Shown: positions 1 to 5,799 of the stretch, in pieces
Numbering within the stretch: position 1 is the first letter of the stretch
Layout of the letters: the number at the start of each line of letters is the position of its first letter
NCBI GenBank assembly: GCA_026983755.1
Contig: JALSTL010000152.1
Span: forward strand, 1-8,897
Direction: 5' to 3'
DNA from: Melioribacteraceae bacterium
Lineage (GTDB): Bacteria > Bacteroidota > Ignavibacteria > Ignavibacteriales > Melioribacteraceae
Length of the DNA: 8,897 nucleotides
Position numbers and translations under genes: made by a program
The notes under the pieces: model-generated
Database searches by the model: none
Seen by the model: only the letters and a program-made list of their open reading frames with translations
What the model was told of the DNA's origin: nothing

Positions 1-532
1 TGCATTTATGATTTTAGCAACATATGATGGTGCTTATTTACACTTATGGAAATATGAGTTGTTCAATAGAGATGAAAGCTTATTCGAACACAAAACGCAC
101 ACCATTAGAGCAATTCTTTTCCCTCTAATTGTGTGGCTACTATTCATTAAAGCCAGTTTTATCGGATTTTTGATTGGATTAACATTGGTAATCCTTGACT
201 TAATAGTGCTTGGAATTGATGCATATTCGGAAAAAGAAAGTAGAAAATTTATGAATGGATTGCCGAAGTGGGAATATATTATACATCTGTTTGCCAATAG
301 CTTTCACTTTGCTTCAATAATATTGATAATTGCAACTCGAATCAATATTGCAGAATCCGAAATTATTTATTCAACCGAATTTATTTCAAATATATATTTT
401 GAAACAGTACAAGTAATAGCGATTAATACGCTACCCGGAGCAATAATACTTGGAATAATCCATATATTATTGACCTTGAATATCGGAAGGAAGCTATGGA
501 ATAGTACCCGAATAAAAATAACGTGCTGCTAA
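1..532 (+). CDS. Multi-pass membrane protein of unknown function (5' end probably outside window)
   Basis: I do not recognise a characterised family. The first ATG in the window is at position 8, but the frame is open to the left edge and there is no visible ribosome binding site, so the true start may lie upstream. From that ATG the protein is 174 residues. The N-terminal part is polar and carries Asp7, His12, Glu27, His28 and His31 in the pattern DGAYLHL...SLFEHKTHT. It is followed by hydrophobic segments at about 34-48, 50-70, 88-109 and 135-157, so four membrane helices are likely. The clustered His/Glu residues could bind a metal, which is speculation. The last residues (ITCC) and the stop codon are encoded inside the left arm of the palindrome at 523-656, as is common for genes in integron-type cassettes. 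That makes an accessory, transferable gene plausible. Confidence 0.6.
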   Translation, partial: AFMILATYDGAYLHLWKYELFNRDESLFEHKTHTIRAILFPLIVWLLFIKASFIGFLIGLTLVILDLIVLGIDAYSEKESRKFMNGLPKWEYIIHLFANSFHFASIILIIATRINIAESEIIYSTEFISNIYFETVQVIAINTLPGAIILGIIHILLTLNIGRKLWNSTRIKITCC

Positions 533-656
533 CAAAGGCTATAAGCAATGCGTGCGGAAAGTAAAAAATTGATAACTTTATACGGTAATTTAGCTTGGTT
601 TCGGGCGAGAACTACCCTACTCAACTTTGCCCGCAAAGCTTATAGCCTTAGCCGCT
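523..656 (+). repeat. attC-like imperfect palindrome (integron-cassette recombination site candidate)
   Basis: The left arm (523-561, beginning GTGCTGCTAACAAAGGC) pairs with the right arm (625-656, ending AGCCTTAGCCGC). The central stem GGCTATAAGC/GCTTATAGCC is perfect. The outer part pairs as GCTAA/TTAGC. The left arm carries an extra CAA that bulges out, giving the strand asymmetry typical of attC sites. A further inner stretch, GCGGAAAG with CTTTGCCCGC, pairs imperfectly. The roughly 134 bp span falls within known attC sizes. The AAC of the left core fits the R'' consensus end, but the full R''/R' 7-mers (RYYYAAC, GTTRRRY) are only partly matched. No integrase is visible. Alternative: a cassette-end relic or another folded transposon-type repeat. 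Confidence 0.5.
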
Positions 657-680
657 TGCGGTATTCCCGCAAGCTTTTTT
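654..680 (+). terminator. Rho-independent terminator after the membrane-protein gene
   Basis: A perfect 8-bp stem, GCTTGCGG (654-661) with CCGCAAGC (667-674), has a 5-nt loop and is followed directly by six T. The T-run is on the plus strand, so it stops transcription coming from the left. It overlaps the end of the opposing patatin gene, whose stop codon is at 679-681. There is no matching A-run on the left side, so it should act in one direction. Confidence 0.85.
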
Positions 681-1587
681 ATTGTTTTAATTTTTTTAAG
701 TAATGTTCCATTGCCAGCAAATAATAATTTTTATCAACCAGTTTTTTTATATCGGGCAACATACTTTCGGCGGCTTCTTCGCCGGCTTTTATTATTTCTT
801 TAACTTTGTCAAACTCCGACCAATCCAATTTTCTAACGTTGGGACGCAAAATAAGATCTGCATCTTCCAATCTTAATTTAGATAAATGAAAGGTGGAAAT
901 ATCTTCCGTGCGAAACAATATATCGAATAAATTTTTAGGTGCATTGGTAAGTTGAATGCACCGAGTAACATCAATTGCCAAAACACGATCAGCACCAATG
1001 TTTTTTACAATTTTAACCGGAACACTTTCGGAAGCGCCGCCGTCCACCAAAAGCATATTGTTTATTTTTACCGGTGGAAATATTGCTGGTATTGCCGAGC
1101 TTGCTTTTACAATTGTTTGTAAAGGCCCTTCGGTTAAATTTATTTCTTCCCCGGTAATTAAATCCGTTGCGATAGCTGAAAATTTAATTTTAAGTTTTTC
1201 AATCGGAATATTCGGAAGATGTGAAAAAATATCATTTGTTGTTTCTTCGGTAAAAAAAGATAAACGATTTAAAGATTTGAAAAGATTATAGCGAATTTTT
1301 AAGTATCTTCCAATATGGGTTAATGTTCCGGTTTTTCCTTTCGATTTTTCTTTTAGTTCATTAAGTCCAAGTTCTTCAAAATCAATATTATTAATAAAAT
1401 TTATAAAAAAAGATTCTAATTTTTCGGCACTTTCAAAGTAAGAATATAAAGCGCCAACAATAGCTCCCATACTGCAACCGGTAATTGCGTTAATTTTAAT
1501 GTTTTCTTTTTCCAGAACTTTTAAAATTCCAATATGTGCTAATCCTCTTGCACCTCCGCCACCAAGAGCCAAACCTAATTTAGCCAT
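679..1587 (-). CDS. Patatin-like phospholipase
   Basis: This is a lipid acyl hydrolase of the bacterial patatin family (RssA/YchK-like), 302 residues from the chosen ATG. Visible landmarks are the oxyanion loop GGGGARG at residues 9-15, the nucleophile elbow GCSMG with Ser39, and the DGG motif with Asp182, giving the complete Ser-Asp dyad. The conserved ASSAIPAIFPPV block lies at about 162-173. There is no signal peptide, so it should be cytoplasmic or peripheral to the membrane. A longer frame reaches TTG at 1707, but the ATG at 1587 is preferred. It is preceded by TAGGA with 6 nt spacing, and it places GLALGGGGARG right at the N terminus as in relatives. The gene is divergent from the ArsR operon, with 119 bp between the two starts. 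The substrate is unknown. Confidence 0.92.
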   Translation of the reverse strand: MAKLGLALGGGGARGLAHIGILKVLEKENIKINAITGCSMGAIVGALYSYFESAEKLESFFINFINNIDFEELGLNELKEKSKGKTGTLTHIGRYLKIRYNLFKSLNRLSFFTEETTNDIFSHLPNIPIEKLKIKFSAIATDLITGEEINLTEGPLQTIVKASSAIPAIFPPVKINNMLLVDGGASESVPVKIVKNIGADRVLAIDVTRCIQLTNAPKNLFDILFRTEDISTFHLSKLRLEDADLILRPNVRKLDWSEFDKVKEIIKAGEEAAESMLPDIKKLVDKNYYLLAMEHYLKKLKQ

Positions 1588-1669
1588 AATTATTCCTACT
1601 TTTTTTCTAAAAATAGTAAAATAAAAGTAAATATTGTTTAATAAATTAATTTTTTGTTTTAATGAATTA

Positions 1670-1685
1670 TTGAATATTTGTTCAA
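1670..1685. promoter_or_regulatory. Predicted ArsR/SmtB operator (TGAA-N6-TTCA)
   Basis: TTGAA (1670-1674) and TTCAA (1681-1685) form an inverted repeat containing TGAA-N6-TTCA, the core operator pattern known for zinc sensors such as SmtB and CzrA. It covers the -35 box, so a bound repressor would block polymerase. A second short palindrome, GGTA-TAAT-TACC (1691-1702), surrounds the -10 box and could be an additional contact. The site also lies upstream of the divergent patatin gene. Whether that gene is co-regulated cannot be told from the sequence. Confidence 0.6.
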
Positions 1686-1698
1686 ATGTTGGTATAAT
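1670..1698 (+). promoter_or_regulatory. Promoter of the arsR-CDF operon
   Basis: A -35 box TTGAAT (1670-1675) is separated by exactly 17 bp from a perfect -10 TATAAT (1693-1698). Transcription should start at about 1704-1706, directly at the ATG at 1707, leaving almost no leader. The arrangement is sigma-70 type rather than the TAnnTTTG type of many Bacteroidetes. Confidence 0.7.
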
Positions 1699-1706
1699 TA
1701 CCGGCA

Positions 1707-2057
1707 ATGAAAAAAATAAAAAAACAAACTCTTCAAAAAAACAAATCGTTTTATCGTAAAAAAATTAAAAATAGATTTAACGATAACAAAATTTTTGAAA
1801 TAGCAAACATATTTAAACTTTTGGGTGAACCGACAAGATTAAAAATTATTATGGCATTGATTGAAAAAGAATTAAGCGTAAGCGATTTGTCTGCTATTAT
1901 TAACTCTACGGTATCAGCTGTTTCCCATCAATTAAGATTGCTTAGAAGTGCAAGACTTGTAAAATACAGAAAACAAGGGAAGATGATTTTTTATTCAACC
2001 GATGACGCTCATATAAACAATGTAATTCTGCAAATTGAAAAACATACTGAGGAATAA
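1707..2057 (+). CDS. ArsR/SmtB-family metal-responsive repressor, probably Zn/Co-sensing
   Basis: This 116-residue winged-helix repressor has the ArsR core FKLLGEPTRLKIIMAL (36-51), the recognition helix region STVSAVSHQLRLLRSARLV (67-85) and the wing at about 86-96. The C-terminal helix contains Asp100-x-His102-(x10)-His113-x2-Glu116. That is exactly the spacing of the alpha-5 zinc site of SmtB (D104, H106, H117, E120). The protein has no cysteine, so the Cys-based arsenite and cadmium/lead sites are absent. It should bind DNA when metal-free and release it when Zn(II) or Co(II) binds. The first 30 residues are unusually rich in Lys/Arg. No in-frame ATG, GTG or TTG exists before the DNA-binding core, which fixes the start at 1707. 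It is followed, 7 nt after its stop, by a CDF exporter, as in czrA-czrB operons. Confidence 0.9.
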   Translation: MKKIKKQTLQKNKSFYRKKIKNRFNDNKIFEIANIFKLLGEPTRLKIIMALIEKELSVSDLSAIINSTVSAVSHQLRLLRSARLVKYRKQGKMIFYSTDDAHINNVILQIEKHTEE

Positions 2058-2067
2058 AGAAATAGTG
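2049..2067 (+). promoter_or_regulatory. Shine-Dalgarno and GTG start of the CDF exporter
   Basis: GAGGAA (2049-2054) lies inside the last codons of the arsR gene and is 10 nt from the GTG at 2065. It has no suitable relation to the upstream TTG at 2035. This supports a GTG start at 2065 and translational coupling with the repressor gene. Confidence 0.6.
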
Positions 2068-2961
2068 GCTCATAATCATTCACATTCCGATAAGTATAAA
2101 AATTATAATAAATCTTTTGTACTTGGTATTTCTTTAAATGTAATCTATATTATTATAGAGGTTATTTATGGAATAATTGTTAATTCGTTAGCTTTAATTG
2201 CCGATGCCGGCCATAATTTAAGCGATGTTTTGGGTTTGCTTTTAGCATGGGGTGCAAGTTATTTGGTTACCAAAAAACCTACAAGAAAATATACATACGG
2301 ATTTAAAAAGTCTACCGTACTTGCAGCGTTTCTTAATGCTTTAATTTTATTGGTTGCAATCGGTGGAATAATTTGGGAGGCAATAAACAGATTTGGAAAA
2401 CCACTAAGTATAAATGGAAATATTGTAATAATTGTTGCAGGCATTGGTGTTTTGATAAACGGAATAACAGCATTCTTGTTTTTTTCGGGTAGAAAAAACG
2501 ATTTGAATATAAGAGGTGCTTTTTTGCACATGGCAGCCGATACCGGAATTTCTTTTGGTGTTGTATTGGTAGGTTTTGTTTTAACTTTTACAAAATATTA
2601 TTGGTTGGATCCGGCCATCAGTATTCTAATTGGTATTTTAATTTTTTTGAGTACTTGGGAGTTGTTAAAAGATTCTGTTAATTTGGCTTTGGATGCAGTA
2701 CCCGAAAACATTAAAACCGAGGAAGTGGAAAATTATTTTTATCAGAATACATCAATAAAAGACTTTCATGATTTACATATCTGGGCTATGAGCACAACCG
2801 AAACGGCTTTAACCGTTCATGTTGTTGTAGAAGGGAACTATGAAAGAAATAAGATCATTAATAAAATAAGCGAAGATTTGCATAATAAATTCGGGATAGT
2901 TCATACGACAATTCAAATAGAAGATTTACAGCAAGAAAAATGCACTCAAAATTCCATTTAA
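2065..2961 (+). CDS. Cation diffusion facilitator (CDF) zinc/cobalt efflux transporter, CzcD/ZitB type
   Basis: This is a proton-coupled exporter of divalent metal, usually zinc, in the inner membrane. From the GTG it has 298 residues. It begins MAHNHSHSD, a His-rich N terminus, followed by six membrane helices at about 17-38, 41-64, 84-104, 117-140, 153-177 and 184-206. Metal site A is complete: His50-x3-Asp54 in helix 2 (ADAGHNLSD) and His155-x3-Asp159 in helix 5 (HMAADTG). The HxxxD/HxxxD combination is typical of zinc-selective members. The cytoplasmic domain (about 210-298) has FHDLHIW with His235 and His238, and HTTIQIE with His280. The longer frame from TTG at 2035 overlaps the repressor by 23 nt but lacks a ribosome binding site. 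It is co-transcribed with the upstream repressor, which should set its level by metal. Confidence 0.92.
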   Translation: MAHNHSHSDKYKNYNKSFVLGISLNVIYIIIEVIYGIIVNSLALIADAGHNLSDVLGLLLAWGASYLVTKKPTRKYTYGFKKSTVLAAFLNALILLVAIGGIIWEAINRFGKPLSINGNIVIIVAGIGVLINGITAFLFFSGRKNDLNIRGAFLHMAADTGISFGVVLVGFVLTFTKYYWLDPAISILIGILIFLSTWELLKDSVNLALDAVPENIKTEEVENYFYQNTSIKDFHDLHIWAMSTTETALTVHVVVEGNYERNKIINKISEDLHNKFGIVHTTIQIEDLQQEKCTQNSI

Positions 2962-2991
2962 GTTATTTAAAGTAAAATGTAATTTAGTAAA

Positions 2992-3068
2992 TGGCGGGGC
3001 CGACGAGACTCGAACTCGCGACCTCCTGCGTGACAGGCAGGCGTTCTAACCAACTGAACTACGACCCC
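2992..3068 (-). tRNA. tRNA-Asp (anticodon GUC)
   Basis: The minus strand folds into a full cloverleaf. The acceptor GGGGUCG pairs with CGGCCCC with one G-U pair. The anticodon stem CCUGC/GCAGG encloses loop CUGUCAC with anticodon GUC. The T-loop is UUCGAGU. The discriminator is G, and the 3' CCA is encoded (2992-2994). Mature sequence without CCA is 2995-3068. A run of seven U lies immediately before the 5' end. Confidence 0.97.
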
Positions 3069-3087
3069 AAAAAAACGAAAGAACAAG

Positions 3088-3167
3088 TTAACCCCAATTA
3101 TGCATTAGAATCTTTTATTACAATAGATTAGTGCTATTCTGTTTTCTATTGTATAAATCGGGGCTAA
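3088..3167 (-). other. Structured-RNA candidate hairpin between pfkA and tRNA-Asp
   Basis: On the minus strand UUAGCCCCGAUU (3167-3156) pairs over all 12 positions with AAUUGGGGUUAA (3099-3088), using two G-U pairs. Inside it a second perfect 9-bp stem, UACAAUAGA with UCUAUUGUA (3153-3145 and 3127-3119), closes a 17-nt loop. On the plus strand the two G-U positions become A-C mismatches, so the fold favours a minus-strand transcript. It lies 19 nt upstream of tRNA-Asp and about 120 nt downstream of pfkA. It could be a small RNA, a processing element or part of a pfkA 3' UTR. No known family is recognised. Confidence 0.4.
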
Positions 3168-3287
3168 TCAATAAACTAAAAAAATAAAATTACTATTTTA
3201 ACAACGGTAATATATAATCAACCGAGCTACAATCTAAAAATTAGAATCAAAACCTACTATATTTTTTTTTTAAATGCAATCGGTAAT

Positions 3288-4394
3288 TTAGAAATCATCA
3301 ACCCCAAAGCTTACACCAACAGCTTTGGCTGTTTTTAATGTTTGATTGTTTTTTGTAACAAGTTTTTGTTTTTTAATAGCATCAATAATATTCACACTTG
3401 TTATTTCACTACCTTTTAATGAAACCATGCGACCGAATTTTTTCTTAATTGCCAATTCTATTGCAAACGTACCGAACTTGGTAGATAAAATTCTATCGTA
3501 AGGAGTTGGGCTGCCACCTCTTTGTAAGTGTCCTAAAACAGTATAGCGTGTTTCAATGCCTGTATTATCGGAAATCATTTTTGCAACATGTTCACCAATT
3601 CCGCCTAATTGAATAGGGTCGGTGCGTTTAATATCTTTTGCTTTTACAATTATTTCGCCGTCAATTGCTTTTGCACCTTCTGCAACGCAAACCAAAGAAA
3701 AACGTTTACCTTGCATGTGTCTTTGTTCAACTTTATCATAAACTCTTTCCCAATTAAAAGGTAGTTCCGGAAGCAGAATAATATCTGCCCCGCCGGCAAG
3801 TCCGCCGTGTAATGCAATCCAGCCCGCATAACGTCCCATAACTTCTATAATCATTACCCTATGATGAGTTGAAGCTGTTGTATGTAAACGGTCCAGAGCT
3901 TCCGATACTACATAAACGGCAGAATCATGTCCGAAAGTTTGATCCGTAGCTTCCAAATCGTTATCAATAGTTTTTGGCACACCAACAATGTTCATCCCCA
4001 TTTTACTTAATTTATTGGAAATATGCATTGTTCCGTCGCCGCCAATTGTTATTAAAGCATCTAAATTCCATGCTTCATAATTTCTTACTGCTTTATCGGA
4101 TCTATCTTTAATTTTAATTTTACCTTCAATTTTTTCAGGCCAATGAAACGGATCACCTTTATTTGAAGAGCCTAGAATGCTACCGCCTTGTGCAAGAATA
4201 CCCGAAACATCTTTATTATATAATTCGATGGCTTTCCCGTTAACAAGGCCCTCGAAACCATCTTGTATTCCCAATACGGTTAATCCGTGGTCATGTGCCG
4301 GTTTTGCAACACCTCTTATAACAGCATTAAGTCCCGGACAATCACCGCCGCCAGTTAAAATTCCAATCCGTTTTACTCTTTTCCCTTTTGCCAT
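3288..4394 (-). CDS. pfkA: 6-phosphofructokinase (ATP- or PPi-dependent not settled)
   Basis: This enzyme phosphorylates fructose 6-phosphate to fructose 1,6-bisphosphate in glycolysis, in the cytoplasm. It has 368 residues, slightly longer than the 320-residue E. coli enzyme. Landmarks are GILTGGGDCPGLNAVIR (11-27), GGDGT (118-122), PKTIDND (140-146) with catalytic Asp144, Arg179, MGR (186-188), Glu239 and GHLQRGG (288-294). Gly121 corresponds to E. coli Gly104, typical of ATP-users. Lys141 corresponds to E. coli Gly124, where Lys is typical of PPi-users. The N-terminal signature resembles the actinobacterial group III enzymes. Start: AGAGGA lies 4 nt before the ATG. It sits downstream of rnhC on the same strand, separated from it by a hairpin with a U-run, so it probably has its own promoter. 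Confidence 0.95.
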   Translation of the reverse strand: MAKGKRVKRIGILTGGGDCPGLNAVIRGVAKPAHDHGLTVLGIQDGFEGLVNGKAIELYNKDVSGILAQGGSILGSSNKGDPFHWPEKIEGKIKIKDRSDKAVRNYEAWNLDALITIGGDGTMHISNKLSKMGMNIVGVPKTIDNDLEATDQTFGHDSAVYVVSEALDRLHTTASTHHRVMIIEVMGRYAGWIALHGGLAGGADIILLPELPFNWERVYDKVEQRHMQGKRFSLVCVAEGAKAIDGEIIVKAKDIKRTDPIQLGGIGEHVAKMISDNTGIETRYTVLGHLQRGGSPTPYDRILSTKFGTFAIELAIKKKFGRMVSLKGSEITSVNIIDAIKKQKLVTKNNQTLKTAKAVGVSFGVDDF

Positions 4395-4420
4395 TTATTC
4401 CTCTGGAGTTAGTTCATATT

Positions 4421-4468
4421 AAAAACCGTAATTTAATAAAAATAAAAAATATAATCTTTAAATTACGG
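4421..4468 (-). terminator. Probable terminator of rnhC with a long loop
   Basis: On the minus strand CCGTAATTTA (4468-4459) and TAAATTACGG (4435-4426) are perfectly complementary over 10 bp and are followed at once by five T (4425-4421). The loop is 23 nt and almost pure A+T. The stem includes the rnhC stop codon (4465-4463). The weak stem and long loop make efficient termination uncertain; read-through into pfkA is possible. Confidence 0.6.
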
Positions 4469-5386
4469 CTCTTTTATAATTGAATTTAAGACTTGATTTG
4501 TGGTTTTAAAATGTAATTTAGCCAAACAGGATAATTTTTCTTTACCGTATTTTTGTATTATATCTTTTGCATTTGCTATTACTTTTGATGAAGCGCCTTT
4601 TGTTAGGTAATAACCTTCCAGTTCTTTTTTATGAAACCAATTGTTCATAGTGTTTCTTGCTAAAATTGATGCAGCGGCAACTCCTATGTATTTTTCCGCC
4701 TTTGGAGTTTGTATAAAGTTTATACTGTTATATTTTGTATTGTTGGATATTGTTAATTTTTTTTTACTGAATTGATCCGTAATTACTGTTTTACAATTGA
4801 AAATTTTTAATAGGTTTTCTATAGATTTTGAATGAGCCCAATCCAATAATTTATTAATGTTTTTAAAATTTTCATAAAGTTGATTATATTTTTGGGGCGA
4901 TATTATTACGATGTTGAAATTATGCGGAAATTCTTTTCTTATTTTTGTTGCAATTATGTTTATTTGTTTATCGCTTAATTCTTTACTGTCTTTTACTCCT
5001 AAGTTTTCCAAAAACACTTGTGTGTTTTCGTTAACAAACATTGCGGAAACAACTAAGGGGCCAAAGTAATCTCCTTTACCGGTTTCGTCTGTTCCTATAT
5101 ATTCGGAATAAAAAATATCCGGTTCTTCATTAAATTCAATTTGGTAATTATCCGAAACAATCGAGTATATTTCTTTATAAAATTTGGAGTCGGTGTTTCC
5201 TTGAACAACTGTTTTCAAACCCTTTTTACCGAAATACACAAGAACTTTTAATTTTTGTTTTTCATTTGTTACGGATATTTCATAGTTATAATTATTTTTT
5301 TTTATTTGTGATAATTTATAACCTTTTTCCCTAATACGATAAGAAATTTTTTGAATTTTGTTTTCTGCTTGTAATTCTCTATTCAT
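4463..5386 (-). CDS. rnhC: Ribonuclease HIII
   Basis: This enzyme cleaves the RNA strand of RNA-DNA hybrids. It has 307 residues, the normal size for the family. The N-terminal part (about 1-85) is the Lys-rich, TBP-like substrate-binding domain that separates HIII from HII. The catalytic domain begins with GTDETGKGDYFGPLVVSA (98-115), supplying Asp100 and Glu101. Next come VKDSKELSD (131-139) and ITDQF with Asp204. AAASILAR (237-244) is also typical. The GKGD form of the motif is diagnostic for RNase HIII. The ATG at 5386 has no evident Shine-Dalgarno sequence, but the N terminus aligns with the expected domain start. It is the first gene of a minus-strand group, and its 203-bp upstream region is shared with the divergent tRNA-Ser. 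Confidence 0.95.
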   Translation of the reverse strand: MNRELQAENKIQKISYRIREKGYKLSQIKKNNYNYEISVTNEKQKLKVLVYFGKKGLKTVVQGNTDSKFYKEIYSIVSDNYQIEFNEEPDIFYSEYIGTDETGKGDYFGPLVVSAMFVNENTQVFLENLGVKDSKELSDKQINIIATKIRKEFPHNFNIVIISPQKYNQLYENFKNINKLLDWAHSKSIENLLKIFNCKTVITDQFSKKKLTISNNTKYNSINFIQTPKAEKYIGVAAASILARNTMNNWFHKKELEGYYLTKGASSKVIANAKDIIQKYGKEKLSCLAKLHFKTTNQVLNSIIKEP

Positions 5387-5581
5387 ACAATTTTAATCCG
5401 TAATTTTTAGTAGCAATTTATAATTTTTTACTAAGAGATGCTTGGTAAGACATCATCCAATAATTTTCTGGAGAATTAAAAAAATATTATTTATTCTTAC
5501 TTATTAAAAAAATAAAAAAATATACGATTCTAAATAAATCGAATAATTATTAAAAGTAAGTTCTTTAGGTATTAAGAATAA

Positions 5582-5684
5582 CAAATAACGGAGAGGTGGC
5601 AGAGTGGTTGAATGCGGCGGTCTTGAAAACCGTTGAGGATTCACGTCCTCCGGGGGTTCGAATCCCTCCCTCTCCGCAAATAAC
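5582..5684. repeat. 8-bp direct repeat CAAATAAC abutting both ends of tRNA-Ser
   Basis: CAAATAAC occurs at 5582-5589, directly before the first base of the tRNA, and again at 5677-5684, directly after the discriminator base. The downstream copy is also the start of a perfect 10-bp inverted repeat, CAAATAACTT (5677-5686) with AAGTTATTTG (5693-5702). That hairpin has no clear T-run and may be a tRNA trailer hairpin or weak terminator. Confidence 0.6.
5590..5676 (+). tRNA. tRNA-Ser (anticodon UGA)
   Basis: This 87-nt gene has a class II cloverleaf. The acceptor GGAGAGG pairs with CCTCTCC. The anticodon loop CTTGAAA contains TGA. The long variable arm typical of tRNA-Ser is GAGGATTCACGTCCTC. The T-arm is GGGGG-TTCGAAT-CCCTC. 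The discriminator is G. The next bases are CAA, so CCA is not encoded, unlike tRNA-Asp in the same window. Confidence 0.97.
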
Positions 5685-5716
5685 TTTCTAATAAGTTATT
5701 TGTTAAGTAATAAGAA

Positions 5717-5744
5717 TTGATCAGAAATTTTCAAAAGTACTTTG
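5717..5744 (+). promoter_or_regulatory. Candidate promoter of the cold-shock gene
   Basis: TTGATC (5717-5722) lies 18 bp (counted from the TTG) ahead of TACTTTG (5738-5744). This resembles the TTG/TAnnTTTG promoter of Bacteroidetes, except that it is one base short in the -7 element. It would give a leader of roughly 50 nt. The match is weak evidence on its own. Confidence 0.3.
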
Positions 5745-5799
5745 TTCGGCGGGCTCTGTTCAAATTCTGTTTTTTAATTTTAATTAGGAGTGCAGTAAA

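Noticed and set aside
956..1291. Open frame on the plus strand within the patatin gene
   Set aside because: It is antisense to a clear patatin domain, with no recognisable domain or ribosome binding site.
1588..1707. N-terminal extension of the patatin protein to a TTG at 1707
   Set aside because: It would add 40 residues unlike the family. The ATG at 1587 has a good ribosome binding site and the extension would cover the ArsR promoter.
2035..2064. TTG start of the CDF transporter overlapping the repressor gene
   Set aside because: There is no ribosome binding site before it. GTG at 2065 with GAGGAA upstream gives the usual His-rich CDF N terminus.
2259..2531. Open frame on the minus strand within the CDF gene
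   Set aside because: It is the complement of membrane-helix codons of a clear transporter, with no independent support.
3233..3245. Small palindrome TCTAA-AAA-TTAGA in the pfkA-tRNA gap
   Set aside because: It is short, pure A+T apart from two G-C pairs, and expected by chance in this composition.
583..3291. Two copies of CGGTAATTTAG (583-593 and 3281-3291)
   Set aside because: An 11-mer repeated once in A+T-rich DNA with no shared context; probably chance.
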